Source: Bradyrhizobium zhanjiangense
Lineage (GTDB): Bacteria; Pseudomonadota; Alphaproteobacteria; Rhizobiales; Xanthobacteraceae
DNA: 64,000 nt
Assembly: GCF_004114935.1 (NCBI RefSeq)
Contig: NZ_CP022221.1
Coordinates: 6,841,001-6,905,000 of the forward strand
Direction: 5' to 3'
The notes beneath the pieces are model-generated. The model saw only the letters and a program-made list of their open reading frames with translations. It made no database searches and was not told the DNA's origin. Positions 8,287-15,780 of this stretch are shown one piece after another (positions within the stretch are counted from its first letter, which is position 1; each line of letters begins with the position of its first letter). The translations under genes were made by a program, and so were the position numbers.

Positions 8287-9285
8287 TCAGACGACGTTGA
8301 TCTTCTCGAAAATGCCTTCCGCGCCAATTTCCTTGGCGTAGGTGGCCATCACGGGATCGGCGAGCTTCTTCATGGCGTCCCGCTCCTCGAAGGGAACGCG
8401 CTTGAGCTTGCCGGCTTTCTCGAGCGTGTCGAGCTTGACCACCTCTTCGCTCGACTCGAGCTGACGGCCGTAGTCGCCTGCCTCCTTGCCGGCCTTCATG
8501 ATCGCGTCCTGCAAATCCTTCGGCAAGGTCTTCAGCGTCTTCACCGAGAAGCAGATCGGCCGGATCGACACGGCGTGCTGGGTCAGGCTGAGATGCGGGG
8601 CCACTTCGTAGAACTTCATCGCCTCGACGCCGGCCGCCTCGTTTTCGCCGGCCGAAATCACCCCGTTCTGGATCGCGTTGTAGATCTCGTTATAGGCGAT
8701 CACCGTCGGGCTCATGCCGACTGCCGCGAAGGTCTTCGACCAGATCGGCGCCCCCTGCACGCGAACCTTGAGACCCTTAAGATCGGCGAGATTCCTGAGC
8801 GGCTTGTTCGCGAAGATGTTGCGGATGCCACCGCCGGCGTAACCGATCAGAACGACCTCGGCCTTCGCCGCGACCTCGTCGGCGATAGGCGCCAGGATAT
8901 TGGCCTCGACGACCTTGTTCATGTGCTCGATGCCCTTGAACACGAAGGGCGCATCGATGAACGGGGCCGCCTTGGCGAAGGTCGACATATGGGCCGGCGA
9001 GACGATGCCGTAATCGACCGCCTTGCCCTGCGACATGTACTCGAAATACTGCTTCTCGAGGCCGAGCGAGGAGTTCTTGTGCAGCGTGAAATTGACGGGC
9101 TTGCCGTAGTACTTCTTCACCAGCTCCTCGAACCGGATCAGCGCGCGGTTGAAGGCATGGTCGTCGTTGAACTGGACCGCGCCGTTCAGCGTGATCGGCG
9201 CTTGCGCCCTGAGGATCGACGGCATGCCAATCGTAGCTGCCGCAGTGGTCGCACCGATACCAGCGAGAAATGACCTTCGCTTCAT
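8287..9285 (-). CDS. dctP: TRAP transporter periplasmic substrate-binding protein, DctP family
   Basis: 332 residues. The Tat-like signal MKRRSFLAGIGATTAAATIG ends near ILRAQA. The DctP core is recognisable, with LKGLKVRVQGAP, VIAYNEIYNAIQNGVISAGE and the conserved arginine region that binds carboxylates. The start is taken at 9285 because GGGAGGGGAG, an excellent ribosome site, lies directly in front; an ATG five codons upstream would put that site inside the coding region. It is the first gene of the dctPQM operon and the ligand is probably an organic acid. Confidence 0.9.
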   Translation of the reverse strand: MKRRSFLAGIGATTAAATIGMPSILRAQAPITLNGAVQFNDDHAFNRALIRFEELVKKYYGKPVNFTLHKNSSLGLEKQYFEYMSQGKAVDYGIVSPAHMSTFAKAAPFIDAPFVFKGIEHMNKVVEANILAPIADEVAAKAEVVLIGYAGGGIRNIFANKPLRNLADLKGLKVRVQGAPIWSKTFAAVGMSPTVIAYNEIYNAIQNGVISAGENEAAGVEAMKFYEVAPHLSLTQHAVSIRPICFSVKTLKTLPKDLQDAIMKAGKEAGDYGRQLESSEEVVKLDTLEKAGKLKRVPFEERDAMKKLADPVMATYAKEIGAEGIFEKINVV

Positions 9286-9572
9286 CGTCTCCCCTCCCAT
9301 TGATGCCCCGCCCCTGTCGCCGGGGCGTGAGCGCAGCCGGTTAACGGCCAGCGTTCGGGGAGCGTATGAAAAACGACGGCGGGACGGAAGTCATTTCGCG
9401 CACGCCGGAGGCACTCTTCGTCGCAGAGCGACGCCCCCACGACCTGTTGCACTGCAACTCGCACTCCTGCTGGCGTGCGGGGCCGCATAGGCGGCCTCCC
9501 GCTCTCGTAGAAACGGCAGACTTGCGGACCTGTGCGCTGCACGCAGAGGCCCGCTCGCCTTCCTCGACAGGC

Positions 9573-9662
9573 CTAGTGCATGTGACCAATCAGATAGATG
9601 CCGCCGCCGATCACAATGATCGCTGGCACGGCCCAGAGAATAAATACGGGGATCACGGGCAT
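9573..9662 (-). CDS. Small single-helix membrane protein (29 residues)
   Basis: Short reading frame starting MPVIPVFILWAVPAIIVIGG and ending GHMH. Almost all of it is one hydrophobic helix. AGGAAG lies seven bases before the ATG at 9662. It follows the small secreted-protein gene on the same strand with a 10-base gap and is probably co-transcribed from the EcfG-type promoter at 9954-9979. No function is known to me. Confidence 0.5.
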   Translation of the reverse strand: MPVIPVFILWAVPAIIVIGGGIYLIGHMH

Positions 9663-9672
9663 CACATTCTTC

Positions 9673-9906
9673 CTAATTGGATGTGCAGACCTTGACGGTC
9701 TTCATGCCGCTCTCAGCCTCGGTGCGCGTCTTGTAGACCGTGCCCGACGGGCTGACCACGGTCATGGAGGCGTCTGTCGGCTTCTTGTCGACGATGGTGC
9801 ACTTCTTGGTCTTCACGTCCTGGACCACGTAGAACTCGTCGGCCGCAAAGGCCGGCAAGGACAATGCAGCAACCATCAGCGCTGCACTCGCTATTCTCAG
9901 CGTCAT
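9673..9906 (-). CDS. Small secreted protein of unknown function (77 residues)
   Basis: The N-terminus is a Sec signal peptide (MTLRIASAALMVAALSLPAFA, then ADEF). The mature part of about 55 residues contains two cysteines (KKCTIVDKK and VKVCTSN) that could form a disulfide, and the segment YVVQDVKTKKCTIVDKKPT. The start at 9906 is preceded by GGAGGAGATA; an upstream ATG would encode that site. The EcfG-type promoter 48 bases upstream suggests general-stress induction. Small secreted proteins of this layout are common in Bradyrhizobium. Confidence 0.7.
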   Translation of the reverse strand: MTLRIASAALMVAALSLPAFAADEFYVVQDVKTKKCTIVDKKPTDASMTVVSPSGTVYKTRTEAESGMKTVKVCTSN

Positions 9907-9953
9907 TATCTCCTCCTCCAATTTCCCGAGCTTCCGGGCCCGGTCGATTCAGA

Positions 9954-9979
9954 AACGGGAAAAAATAGCAATTTGTTCC
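9954..9979 (-). promoter_or_regulatory. EcfG (general stress sigma) type promoter
   Basis: On the minus strand GGAAC (9979-9975) and CGTT (9957-9954) are separated by exactly 17 bases, matching the alphaproteobacterial EcfG consensus GGAAC-N16/17-CGTT. Predicted transcription starts about 40 bases before the ATG at 9906. Confidence 0.6.
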
Positions 9980-9988
9980 TACGCGGGA

Positions 9989-10013
9989 GGAACGGCGCGC
10001 ATGGTGAGATGTT
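9989..10013 (+). promoter_or_regulatory. Near-consensus EcfG-type promoter
   Basis: GGAAC at 9989-9993, 16 bases, then TGTT at 10010-10013 (consensus CGTT, one mismatch). It faces the DUF1236 gene at 10046 and is back to back with the minus-strand promoter at 9954-9979. Confidence 0.35.
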
Positions 10014-10045
10014 GTTGCGGCGCATATTCCTGTGAGGAGGATAAG

Positions 10046-10390
10046 ATGAAAAAGCTGTTCCTGCTGTCCGCCGCGGCGGTCCTGATTTCGACCGGCGCGT
10101 TCGCGCAGTCCACCGTGGTGACCACCACTGGAACCGGTCATGCGGCGGCAGTTCAGATCGAGCCGGAGTACCGCACCAAGATCAAATCCTACATCACCGA
10201 GCACCGCGTTCGTCCGGTGGTGACGAAGGAAAAGATCATCGTCGGTGCGACGGTGCCGACCGACGTCGAGCTTGAGGCCGTTCCGACGGATTGGGGTCCC
10301 TCACTGACGAAGTATCGCTACGTTTATTCCGGCGATCGCGTGATGCTGGTGGATCCGGGCTCACGCGTGGTCGTTCAGGAAATCGATTGA
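10046..10390 (+). CDS. DUF1236-type small secreted protein
   Basis: 114 residues: a signal peptide (MKKLFLLSAAAVLISTGAFA) followed by a threonine/valine-rich linker and one DUF1236-like domain (IEPEYRTKIKSYITEHRVRP through VEAVPTDWGP-like text to VVQEID). GAGGAGGATAAG precedes the ATG at 10046, which is preferred over an upstream GTG/ATG at 10001 that would give a non-signal leader with three cysteines. DUF1236 proteins are abundant, uncharacterised envelope proteins of Bradyrhizobiaceae. Divergent from another small secreted protein, with EcfG-type motifs between them. Confidence 0.75.
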   Translation: MKKLFLLSAAAVLISTGAFAQSTVVTTTGTGHAAAVQIEPEYRTKIKSYITEHRVRPVVTKEKIIVGATVPTDVELEAVPTDWGPSLTKYRYVYSGDRVMLVDPGSRVVVQEID

Positions 10391-10451
10391 TCGCGACGCG
10401 ACCTCCGGGCGGCTGCTCCCCAACGGCGGCCGCCGACCTGGAGTTGACCGT

Positions 10452-10544
10452 ATGAAATCGCATCGAGAGGCCCGGATCGTCGGGCTCAGTCTGGCAGCTG
10501 TCTACGCCACGTGTCTGCTATTGACCGCGATCGCGATGATCTGA
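10452..10544 (+). CDS. Possible 30-residue membrane peptide
   Basis: The frame encodes a basic N-terminus (MKSHREARIVG) and one hydrophobic helix (LSLAAVYATCLLLTAIAMI). GGAG lies eight bases before the ATG. It is 61 bases downstream of the DUF1236 gene on the same strand. The basic-then-helix layout resembles small membrane proteins, but length alone makes chance possible. Confidence 0.4.
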   Translation: MKSHREARIVGLSLAAVYATCLLLTAIAMI

Positions 10545-10876
10545 CCTCGGCCCCGACTGCATCGCAAAATCTTCTCCCGGACTGCTCGCAGATGCGAAAA
10601 TCGTGGCGCCGGGCAAGTGCTGCCCTTATGGTCTTGCCAAAACCATAATCCGGCGCCACCGGCTTTGGACGGTATCCCTGCTCGATACCAAGGGCATTGT
10701 ATTCGCACGCGCGCCGAACCCGAGCGAGACAGTCGGCAAGCAGGCTTCCGGCGCGGTGACGTGCGTGCTGGACGAGACGCGTTGAATGGACGAAAAGGAT
10801 ATCGACGATGAAGATCACTCATGTGGACCGCAAGGCCTGGCGCGCTTCGCGGTCAGCTCGTCGGCGTAGCTAAGAA
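10545..10876. other. Gene-free stretch with possible gene remnant
   Basis: Short frames on both strands here have no consistent start, ribosome site or family features. A 21-codon frame at 10808 (MKITHVDRKAWRASRS...) has AAAGGA upstream but stops at once and looks like a decayed gene start. An imperfect inverted repeat covers about 10638-10670. Nothing else is supported. Confidence 0.4.
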
Positions 10877-11341
10877 TTACGAGAGCTCGGGAGCACCTTT
10901 GGAGCCCGGCTTGATGGCCGCTTGCACGGCATGGATGCCCGGCCCGTAAAAGGCGATGAGCGCAAGGGCGCCCAGCAGCCCGAGATTCTTCAGGAAGTTG
11001 ATGGTCTGCATCACGACCTGCGCCTCGGGAGCGGCCCAGAAATTGTGAAACATCAGCGTGGCGACGATGGTGAACGGGATCAGGACCGCCGCCGCCGGGC
11101 GCGCAAACAGGCCTAGCAGCAGGGCCGTGCCGCCTCCGAGTTCGACTGCAATCGCGCCAGCGGCCAGCACCGCGCCGAATCCCTCGGCGCCGCCGGGAAG
11201 CCGGCCCGCGGTCGTGGCAAATGCCATCACCTTTCCGATGCCGCTGTAGAGAAACAGCGGCGCAATCGCGACGCGTGCGAACAGAAGTACCCAGGCGTCG
11301 AACGCGCCTGCGGTCGCAGCGGAACGAGTGGATGTCGGCAT
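10877..11341 (-). CDS. DoxX family membrane protein
   Basis: 154 residues, four predicted helices, DoxX-like pattern (ARVAIAPLFLYSGIGKV near the start, GLFARPAAAVLIPFTIVATLMFHNFW centrally, FLKNLGLLGALALIAFYGPG late). DoxX proteins are quinone- or thiol-linked inner-membrane proteins of mostly unclear role and often accompany aromatic catabolic genes. AAAGGAG precedes the ATG at 11341; longer frames upstream overlap the transporter gene and lack a site. Likely last gene of the decarboxylase-transporter-DoxX operon. Confidence 0.8.
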   Translation of the reverse strand: MPTSTRSAATAGAFDAWVLLFARVAIAPLFLYSGIGKVMAFATTAGRLPGGAEGFGAVLAAGAIAVELGGGTALLLGLFARPAAAVLIPFTIVATLMFHNFWAAPEAQVVMQTINFLKNLGLLGALALIAFYGPGIHAVQAAIKPGSKGAPELS

Positions 11342-11408
11342 TTCGGATCTCCTTTGGTGAAGCTGGCCAGTCAAGGCGCGGCCGGTGATTGTCGATCGGC
11401 CCGCCTCA

Positions 11409-12767
11409 TCACTCCGCGGGTGCGATATCGGCGCGCGGCAGACGATTTGCTGCGGCAGCACTGAGCGATCCGATCGCCAGCGCACCGACGATGGACGCGC
11501 CGCCGATCGCCCAGAACACAGCGTCGGGGCCGCCGGTCGCCTGCTGCAACAGACCGATGACATAGGGACCGAGGATCGCTCCCACCCGGCCGATGCCCAA
11601 TTCCATTCCGACGCCGCTGGCGCGGAAACAGGTCTCGTATGACCCGGCGGTGAAATTGTTGAGCACGTGCTGGGCGCCGATGATGCAGAAGCCCGCAACG
11701 GCGACGATGGCGAGATTGACGCCATGACCGCTGACGAAGACGAGCGCCAGTACGGCAATTCCGCCGGTCAGCCACCAGGTCGCGAGATAACGTGGCGTCA
11801 GCGAGAAATTGCGATCGGCCAGCATTGCGAGCGTGAGGCCGCCGATGAACGACATCGCCTGCATCAAGGCACCGAAGCCGAATGATGCCGCGAAGGTCTC
11901 GCCGCGCTTGAGCATGACCGTCGGAATCCACCCGGTGAGACCGAAGATCGCGAACAGGCTGAGAAACGCGGTGATCCAGATGGTCAGCGAAACGCGGCGA
12001 TAGCGCGGGCTCAGCAATGCCCCAATCGTGCTCTGCGGCCGCGTACCGTCATCCGATGCGAATGACGCATTCTGGTAGGCGGCCGCCCGCTCGGGCCGCA
12101 GCCGTGCCAGCAGCGCACGCAACTCCGGGACCCGCGATCGGGTCGCCAGGAATTGCGGACTTTCCGGCAGGATGGCGTGTGCCACGAAAGTCAGCGGGAT
12201 CGACAGCGCGCCAACGTAGTAGAGGATCTGCCAGCCGTGCTGCGGCGTCAGGAATACGCCGACGAGACCGGCGCAGACGCCGCCGAGCGACCAGCCCAGC
12301 GTCACGCCCCACAGCGAAAACGTGTTGCTGACACGCTTGGGCGCGAGCTCGTTGATGAAGGTCGTGCCGAGCGGCAGCAGCACGCCGAGACCGAGCCCGG
12401 TGACGAAGCGAAGAGCGCAGTAGCTCCAGAAATCGTTCGCCAGCACGGCCGTCAGCAATGTGAAGACGTTGACGACCCACAATCCTGCGAGCAGTGTGCC
12501 ACGCCGGCCGAAACGGTCGGCCACGCTGCCGTGACTGATCGCCCCGAACAGAAAGCCGACGAGACCCGAGCTCACCAGAAACCCCGCTTGGCTTGGCCGG
12601 AGTCCCCAGGGCTGGACCACGTAATGGATGACATAGGCGGGATTGAAGGTGTCATAGCCGTCGAACAGCGTGATGAGCGTGATCAGGATGCCGAGCAGCT
12701 TGTGGAACGGGCCGATCGGAGCGCCGGACAATTCCTCATGCACGTCGATTTCGGACGAGAAGCTCAC
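11409..12767 (-). CDS. MFS transporter, aromatic acid:H+ symporter (AAHS) type
   Basis: 452 residues, 12 membrane helices. The first helix carries ITLFDGYDTFNPAYV, matching the AAHS DGxD signature found in PcaK/BenK, and the helix 2-3 loop has GSVADRFGRRGTLL. It probably imports a hydroxybenzoate, most simply the gamma-resorcylate or 3-hydroxybenzoate handled by neighbouring genes. The start is a GTG at 12767 with GGAGG six bases upstream, so it overlaps the end of the decarboxylase gene by 32 bases and is likely translationally coupled to it. Confidence 0.85.
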   Translation of the reverse strand: MSFSSEIDVHEELSGAPIGPFHKLLGILITLITLFDGYDTFNPAYVIHYVVQPWGLRPSQAGFLVSSGLVGFLFGAISHGSVADRFGRRGTLLAGLWVVNVFTLLTAVLANDFWSYCALRFVTGLGLGVLLPLGTTFINELAPKRVSNTFSLWGVTLGWSLGGVCAGLVGVFLTPQHGWQILYYVGALSIPLTFVAHAILPESPQFLATRSRVPELRALLARLRPERAAAYQNASFASDDGTRPQSTIGALLSPRYRRVSLTIWITAFLSLFAIFGLTGWIPTVMLKRGETFAASFGFGALMQAMSFIGGLTLAMLADRNFSLTPRYLATWWLTGGIAVLALVFVSGHGVNLAIVAVAGFCIIGAQHVLNNFTAGSYETCFRASGVGMELGIGRVGAILGPYVIGLLQQATGGPDAVFWAIGGASIVGALAIGSLSAAAANRLPRADIAPAE

Positions 12768-13803
12768 GGGTTTCCTCCATTGGGATTGCTGACACGTTCT
12801 GCTCTGCGGCAGATTGGGTCGTTGCTTTGCCGAGCCCGAACAGGGCACGCGCATTGTCGCGGCCGATCTTGATGCGGTCGCCTTCGGAAATCGCCGCGCT
12901 GTCGAACCAGTCGGCGGCATGATCGATGTTCTCGAACGGCCAGTCGGCCGAGAAGAGAATGCGGTCGGCACCGATCTCCAGGATTGCGTCGATCAGCGTC
13001 TGGGTGCGGAAGTTGCCCGATGTGGTGATGTAGAAATTCTCCCGGAAATAGTCGGCGATCTTGCGCCGCGCGGGATAGGCATTCTGGGTCCGCATCCACT
13101 TGTTGTGGTTGTCGACCCGCCACATCGAGTACGGCAGACCCTCCCCCATGTGACCGAGAATGATCTGGAGCCGCGGATGCGCGTCGAACAGTCCGGAGCC
13201 CATCAAGCGCAGGGCGTGGACCGCAGTCTCCTGCCCAAACGCCCAGGTCGGTCCCAGCAGCCAGCGATGCCCTTCATAGATCGCCGAGTCTTTCGGCAGC
13301 GGATTGCGCGGGTGCAGATAGAAGGGAATGCCGAGGCGTTCGACTTCCGACCAGAACGGCCAGAACTCCTTGCGGTCATAATAGATCGCATGATCGGTGC
13401 CGGCGAGCTCGCTGAAGCCGTTGACGAGCGCCCCGCGAAATCCAAGCGTGCCGACGCTGCGATCGAGCTCGCGCGCGGCCGCGTCGGGATCCTGCATCGG
13501 CAGTGCTGCAAGGCCCTGGAAGCGGTCCGGCCGCTTCGCGACCTGCTCGGCGAGGAAGTCGTTGGCACGGCGTGACAGCTCCAGCGCACGGCTGCGGTCG
13601 GGAATGGCCTGGACGGCCGGCGCGTTCAGCGACAGCAGCATTATCTCGATTCCGTGACCGTCCATCTCCGCGAGCCGGCGGTCGTGGATATCGAGCAGCC
13701 GCGCTTCCAGCTCGCGCCAGTCGTCGGCCGGCGCGAAGCCCGCGCTGTCCTGAACAGTCTCCCGAAGCGCGAAGTGCTCCTCGAGCGCGATCTTTCCCTG
13801 CAT
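12736..13803 (-). CDS. Gamma-resorcylate (2,6-dihydroxybenzoate) decarboxylase, amidohydrolase superfamily
   Basis: 355 residues. It matches the metal-dependent non-oxidative decarboxylase family that converts 2,6-dihydroxybenzoate to resorcinol reversibly. The known catalytic set of the Rhizobium enzyme falls at identical numbers: Glu8 and His10 (ALEEHF), His164 (FYLHPRNP), His218 and Glu221 (LGHMGEGLP), Asp287 (SADWPFENIDH). The family usually ends near residue 327; here about 28 extra residues follow, partly overlapping the transporter gene. It is the first gene of a minus-strand operon with the AAHS transporter and DoxX, divergent from a MarR regulator. 2,3-Dihydroxybenzoate decarboxylase is a less likely alternative. 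Confidence 0.88.
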   Translation of the reverse strand: MQGKIALEEHFALRETVQDSAGFAPADDWRELEARLLDIHDRRLAEMDGHGIEIMLLSLNAPAVQAIPDRSRALELSRRANDFLAEQVAKRPDRFQGLAALPMQDPDAAARELDRSVGTLGFRGALVNGFSELAGTDHAIYYDRKEFWPFWSEVERLGIPFYLHPRNPLPKDSAIYEGHRWLLGPTWAFGQETAVHALRLMGSGLFDAHPRLQIILGHMGEGLPYSMWRVDNHNKWMRTQNAYPARRKIADYFRENFYITTSGNFRTQTLIDAILEIGADRILFSADWPFENIDHAADWFDSAAISEGDRIKIGRDNARALFGLGKATTQSAAEQNVSAIPMEETRELLVRNRRA

Positions 13804-13875
13804 GGCGTCGTCCCTTCAATTCTGACGTTGACAAAGCAAAGCACCGGGCGCAAATACTTGTCAATGATAAAGTTG

Positions 13876-13912
13876 TATTTGCAAATGATGTATACGCAAA
13901 TATTGCATATGC
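13876..13912. promoter_or_regulatory. AT-rich palindromic operator candidate for the MarR regulator
   Basis: The divergent gap holds ATTTGCAAAT (13877-13886), an inverted pair TATTTGC/GCAAATA (13876-13882 and 13896-13902) and GCATATGC (13905-13912). In otherwise GC-rich DNA, nested AT-rich palindromes between a MarR gene and its divergent target operon are the expected operator arrangement. Confidence 0.5.
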
Positions 13913-13962
13913 GAAGGTTGACCCTTATTCCGGGCGGAGTTCTCCCGCCAGGATCCAAGTCC

Positions 13963-14517
13963 ATGTATCGATTTTCGAATTCGCTGCCCTATCTGCTCGC
14001 CCGGCTCGGCGTTCGCATGGGCGACCTCTTCGCGCGCGTGATCCGTCACGAGAAGTTGACGCTTCCGATGTACCGCGTGCTGGCCGCACTGTCAGAGCAG
14101 GGCCATCCGTTGCGCCTTGGAGAGATCGCCGAACTGACGTCGGCCGACGTGTCCACCCTGTCGCGCATCGTCGCGGAGATGAGCCGCACCGGCCTTTTGA
14201 CACGCGACCGGCCTGAGAACGATCAGCGCAGCCTCCAGGTCGTCCTGACGCCCAAAGGTGCTGAGCTGGCAGGGCGGCTCATGCCGCTCGCCGCCTATTA
14301 TGAAGAAGTCGCAACCGGCAGCATGTCCGCCAAGGAAGCGGCGGAGCTCAAGCGCGTGCTGGTCGAGCTCTACAAGAATATCGATCGGCTCGAGCAGGAA
14401 GTCGAAGCCGGATTGATCAAGGTGCCCCCATCGGCGCGGCCGAAGGACGTTCTTGACGAGCAGCCGGAGGCACGCGGCAAGGCGAGGCAGCCGCGTGCCA
14501 GGACATCAAGAAAATAG
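13963..14517 (+). CDS. MarR family transcriptional regulator
   Basis: 184 residues with the MarR winged helix: recognition region LRLGEIAELTSADVSTLSRI, wing RDRPENDQRSLQVVLTPKG, flanked by dimerisation helices, then a basic tail rich in Arg and Lys. The start at 13963 (MYRFSNSLPYLL) has AGGAT eight bases upstream; an ATG at 13909 would place the operator palindrome inside the coding region. It sits between the decarboxylase operon and the flavin monooxygenase gene and probably represses both until an aromatic acid binds. About 20 bases separate it from the monooxygenase gene, indicating an operon. Confidence 0.85.
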   Translation: MYRFSNSLPYLLARLGVRMGDLFARVIRHEKLTLPMYRVLAALSEQGHPLRLGEIAELTSADVSTLSRIVAEMSRTGLLTRDRPENDQRSLQVVLTPKGAELAGRLMPLAAYYEEVATGSMSAKEAAELKRVLVELYKNIDRLEQEVEAGLIKVPPSARPKDVLDEQPEARGKARQPRARTSRK

Positions 14518-14537
14518 GAAACCACCGAGGAGAGGAC

Positions 14538-15734
14538 ATGCGACAGGATCCCATCATCATTGTCGGCGGCGGCATCGGCGGACTTGCGGCCGCGATCGCG
14601 CTGGCGCGGAAGGGTTTTCACGTCACCGTCCTGGAACGCGCACCGCGCTATCAGGAGATCGGCGCCGGCATCCAGCTTGGTCCCAACGCATTCCACGCCT
14701 TCGACCGACTCGCACTCGGTGATGCCGCACGATCGATCGCCGTCTTCATCGACCAGCTGCGGCTGATGGATGCGATCTCGGCGGAAGAGATCACCAGCGT
14801 CGATCTGACCAGCTATTTCCGGCAACGCTTTGGCAATCCCTATGCCGTGGTCCATCGCGGCGATCTTCACGGCATCTTCGTGCGCGCCTGCGAGGCGCAC
14901 CCCCACGTCACGCTGCGGTCCGATTGCGATGTCATCGGCTACGAGCAGAACGATGCTTCGGCAACGGCACTGCTCAAGTCTGGTGAGCGTGTCACCGGGT
15001 GCCTCGTGGTTGGCGCGGACGGACTTCGCTCCCGCATTCGCCAGCAGATGGTCGCCGACGGCGCGCCGCGGGTCGCCGGCCACACCACCTATCGTTCAGT
15101 GATCCCGACCGAGCAGATGCCGGAGGATCTGCGCTGGAACGCCGCGACATTGTGGGCCGGCGCCAAGTGCCATCTCGTGCATTATCCGCTCTCGGGCTGG
15201 AAGGTGTTCAATCTCGCAATTACCTGCCATAACGATCCCGTCGAGGCGTTTGCGGCAAGGCCCGTGACCCACGAGGAGGTGCTCGAAGGTTTTCGGGACG
15301 TGCACCCTCGCGCCAAGGCGATCATTCATCATGGAAGGGACTGGAAGGCGTGGGTGACCTGCGATCGCGATCCGACCGATCGCTGGATCGACCGGCGCGT
15401 CGCTCTCCTGGGCGATGCTGCGCATCCGATGCTGCAATATTTCGCGCAAGGGGCCTGCATGGCGCTGGAAGATGCCGTCTGCCTCGCGGACGAACTCGAC
15501 GAGACGGAAGGCGATGTCGCCCACGCGCTGGACCAATACAGGAATGCCCGGATGCTGCGCACTGCGCGGGTCCAGCTTCAGGCCCGGGAACTCGGCGATC
15601 ACGTCTATCATCCGGCCGGAGTCCACGCGCTGCTGCGCAATCAGCTCATACGCGAGACAAGCCTGGAGCGCTTCTGCGAGAATCTCGCCTGGCTCTATCA
15701 GTCGCCGTTCCCGGAACGGGCGCCGGCTTCGTGA
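14538..15734 (+). CDS. FAD-dependent aromatic monooxygenase, 3-hydroxybenzoate 6-hydroxylase-like
   Basis: 398 residues, class A flavoprotein hydroxylase. The Rossmann motif GGGIGG lies at the N-terminus, the DG motif is GADGLRSRIR, and the second FAD motif is GDAAHPMLQY. Long stretches such as IGAGIQLGPNAFHAFDRL and GAKCHLVHYPLSGW-like text strongly resemble 3-hydroxybenzoate 6-hydroxylase, which makes gentisate using NADH and O2. In this context it could also act on resorcinol or a dihydroxybenzoate, feeding hydroxyquinol to the dioxygenase at 3937, but single-gene evidence favours the 3-hydroxybenzoate assignment. GAGGAGAGG precedes the ATG. Confidence 0.75.
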   Translation: MRQDPIIIVGGGIGGLAAAIALARKGFHVTVLERAPRYQEIGAGIQLGPNAFHAFDRLALGDAARSIAVFIDQLRLMDAISAEEITSVDLTSYFRQRFGNPYAVVHRGDLHGIFVRACEAHPHVTLRSDCDVIGYEQNDASATALLKSGERVTGCLVVGADGLRSRIRQQMVADGAPRVAGHTTYRSVIPTEQMPEDLRWNAATLWAGAKCHLVHYPLSGWKVFNLAITCHNDPVEAFAARPVTHEEVLEGFRDVHPRAKAIIHHGRDWKAWVTCDRDPTDRWIDRRVALLGDAAHPMLQYFAQGACMALEDAVCLADELDETEGDVAHALDQYRNARMLRTARVQLQARELGDHVYHPAGVHALLRNQLIRETSLERFCENLAWLYQSPFPERAPAS

Positions 15735-15780
15735 AAAGACCCGGGCGGTCCTGGAGCCGTTGCAGCTCGCCGATCCCGCT

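Noticed and set aside
10545..10876. Possible gene(s) after the DUF1236 locus
   Set aside because: Competing 60-110 codon frames on both strands, no consistent ribosome site, no domain; treated as gene-free or decayed sequence.
14538..15734. Calling the flavin monooxygenase a resorcinol hydroxylase to complete the resorcylate pathway
   Set aside because: Sequence resembles 3-hydroxybenzoate 6-hydroxylase more closely; context alone is not enough.
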